Shown piece by piece: positions 4,935-5,598 of a DNA stretch of 5,598 nucleotides. Numbering within the stretch: the first letter of the stretch is position 1; every line of letters starts with the position of its first letter. The DNA is from an uncultured Anaerotruncus sp. (GTDB lineage Bacteria > Bacillota_A > Clostridia > Oscillospirales > CAG-272). Under the pieces are notes generated by a model, which had not been told where the DNA came from, did not search any database, and worked only from the letters and a program-made list of their open reading frames with translations. Both the position numbers and the translations under genes were made by a program. The DNA lies in contig CATYWI010000107.1 in NCBI GenBank assembly GCA_958414155.1, positions 1-5,598 on the forward strand, written 5' to 3'.

Positions 4935-5598
4935 TCAGAGGTAAAATTCTTCGCCGTTATCAAGGCAAAGACAGCCGAGTCTGCCGCCGTGCGCCGCACC
5001 GCAGTCAAGCTCGATACGCCCGTCATATTTTGCGATCTTCGTCGAACCGTCAAATGCCGCGCCGTCATGACGTGCGCCGCACACCATGACCATTCCGGGA
5101 AATGAAAGCGCCACATCACCGTCCGCGCAGAAGGCGCCGTCGGGGTAGCTGTCAAGATCGCGCCCCTCGGAATAGCCCTTGATACCGGTATGAACAAGCA
5201 GATAGTCCACCTCGCCGACATGCACGGTGTCGTACGGTGCCATATCGGAGAGATAATCGAGCACACCCTCCTTCATATCGGCGTCAAGTGAGCGGAAGGC
5301 GTCAAGGGCAACGCGTCCGCCGCTTGCCGCCCAGCTGTTCATTTCGGCAATAAACGTACCGTCGGGCGTCTCGCCGCTTTCAAGCATACGTGAAAAGCCG
5401 GAAAGCATTTTTGCGGTCGCCGCATCGCGGTCGCCCGCGACAGGCCAGATATTCTCGCGACAGGAAAGATCGCAGAGCAGCTCCATAGGCTCCTCTCCGG
5501 TGTCTGAAATGTCGCCGAGGAGGAACATAACATCATTTTTACCGAATGATATTTTTTCAAGCATACGGAGAAAATCCGAATAACAGCCGTTGAGGCAT
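4935..5598 (-). CDS. Degenerate PPP-type metallophosphatase-fold protein (likely pseudoenzyme), N-terminus cut by window edge
   Basis: The frame is open to the right edge; 220 residues are visible and only a few N-terminal ones should be missing. It aligns by eye along the whole length with bacterial calcineurin-like Ser/Thr phosphatases (pattern DIHGCYDEF, GDVVDRG, GNHD, VHAG, GHTPT, IDCGA). Fold-defining parts persist: CYSDFLRMLEKISF (5-18), SGG (92-94), LLVHTG (133-138) and LDCGAAHGGRLGCLCL (197-212). The active-site motifs are altered: DxHG reads CLNG (1-4), GDxxDRG reads GDISDTG (28-34), GNHD reads GDRD (55-58), and the GHT region reads CGARHDG. Dinuclear metal binding and hydrolysis therefore seem unlikely. 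There is no stop or frameshift, so the protein is probably made and may act by binding. An internal ATG at 5564 would remove motif I, so I treat the gene as starting beyond the edge. It precedes rlmD by 11 bases, likely in one operon. Confidence 0.8.
   Translation of the reverse strand, partial: CLNGCYSDFLRMLEKISFGKNDVMFLLGDISDTGEEPMELLCDLSCRENIWPVAGDRDAATAKMLSGFSRMLESGETPDGTFIAEMNSWAASGGRVALDAFRSLDADMKEGVLDYLSDMAPYDTVHVGEVDYLLVHTGIKGYSEGRDLDSYPDGAFCADGDVALSFPGMVMVCGARHDGAAFDGSTKIAKYDGRIELDCGAAHGGRLGCLCLDNGEEFYL

Overview
The window looks like a piece of a chromosome from an uncultured, anaerobic, gut- or rumen-type Clostridia (Bacillota). This is inferred from protein style: an Lgt with a Cys-rich signature, an RlmD-type rRNA methyltransferase, secreted proteins with Thr/Pro/Ala-rich stalks, moderately GC-rich DNA, and strong purine-rich ribosome binding sites. 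All six genes I support lie on the minus strand, so transcription runs from high to low coordinates. I see no rRNA, tRNA, CRISPR array, insertion sequence or phage gene.

Right part (5598 to 3523): a PPP-type metallophosphatase-fold gene enters from the right edge, with almost every metal-binding and catalytic motif degraded. It is followed 11 bases later by an intact rlmD (23S rRNA m5U methyltransferase).

Middle (3491 to 1184): two separate genes for secreted, wall- or membrane-attached proteins. The first carries a CBM9-like carbohydrate-binding domain. The second carries a probable galactose-binding-like beta-sandwich, has codon use suggesting high expression, and sits behind a near-consensus sigma-A promoter overlapped by an inverted repeat. 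Their globular domains are unlike, yet both end in the same three-part tail: Thr/Pro/Ala stalk, the motif Gly-Cys-Gly-Ser, then one hydrophobic helix and a short basic end.

Left part (1072 to 1): an Lgt-family prolipoprotein diacylglyceryl transferase with a divergent, Cys-rich signature. It overlaps by 8 bases the start of a multi-membrane-span protein that runs off the left edge and looks like the N-terminus of a CPBP (Rce1/CAAX-protease-like) intramembrane protease. Two inverted repeats separate this pair from the abundant surface protein gene upstream.

The most interesting reading is that the left four genes form a surface-anchoring unit. Two substrates carry a Cys-containing C-terminal sorting-like tail, next to a Cys-lipidating enzyme family and a possible CPBP protease, the family predicted to process MYXO-CTERM and related Cys-containing signals. 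The shared tail and the adjacency are seen directly; the functional link is inference.
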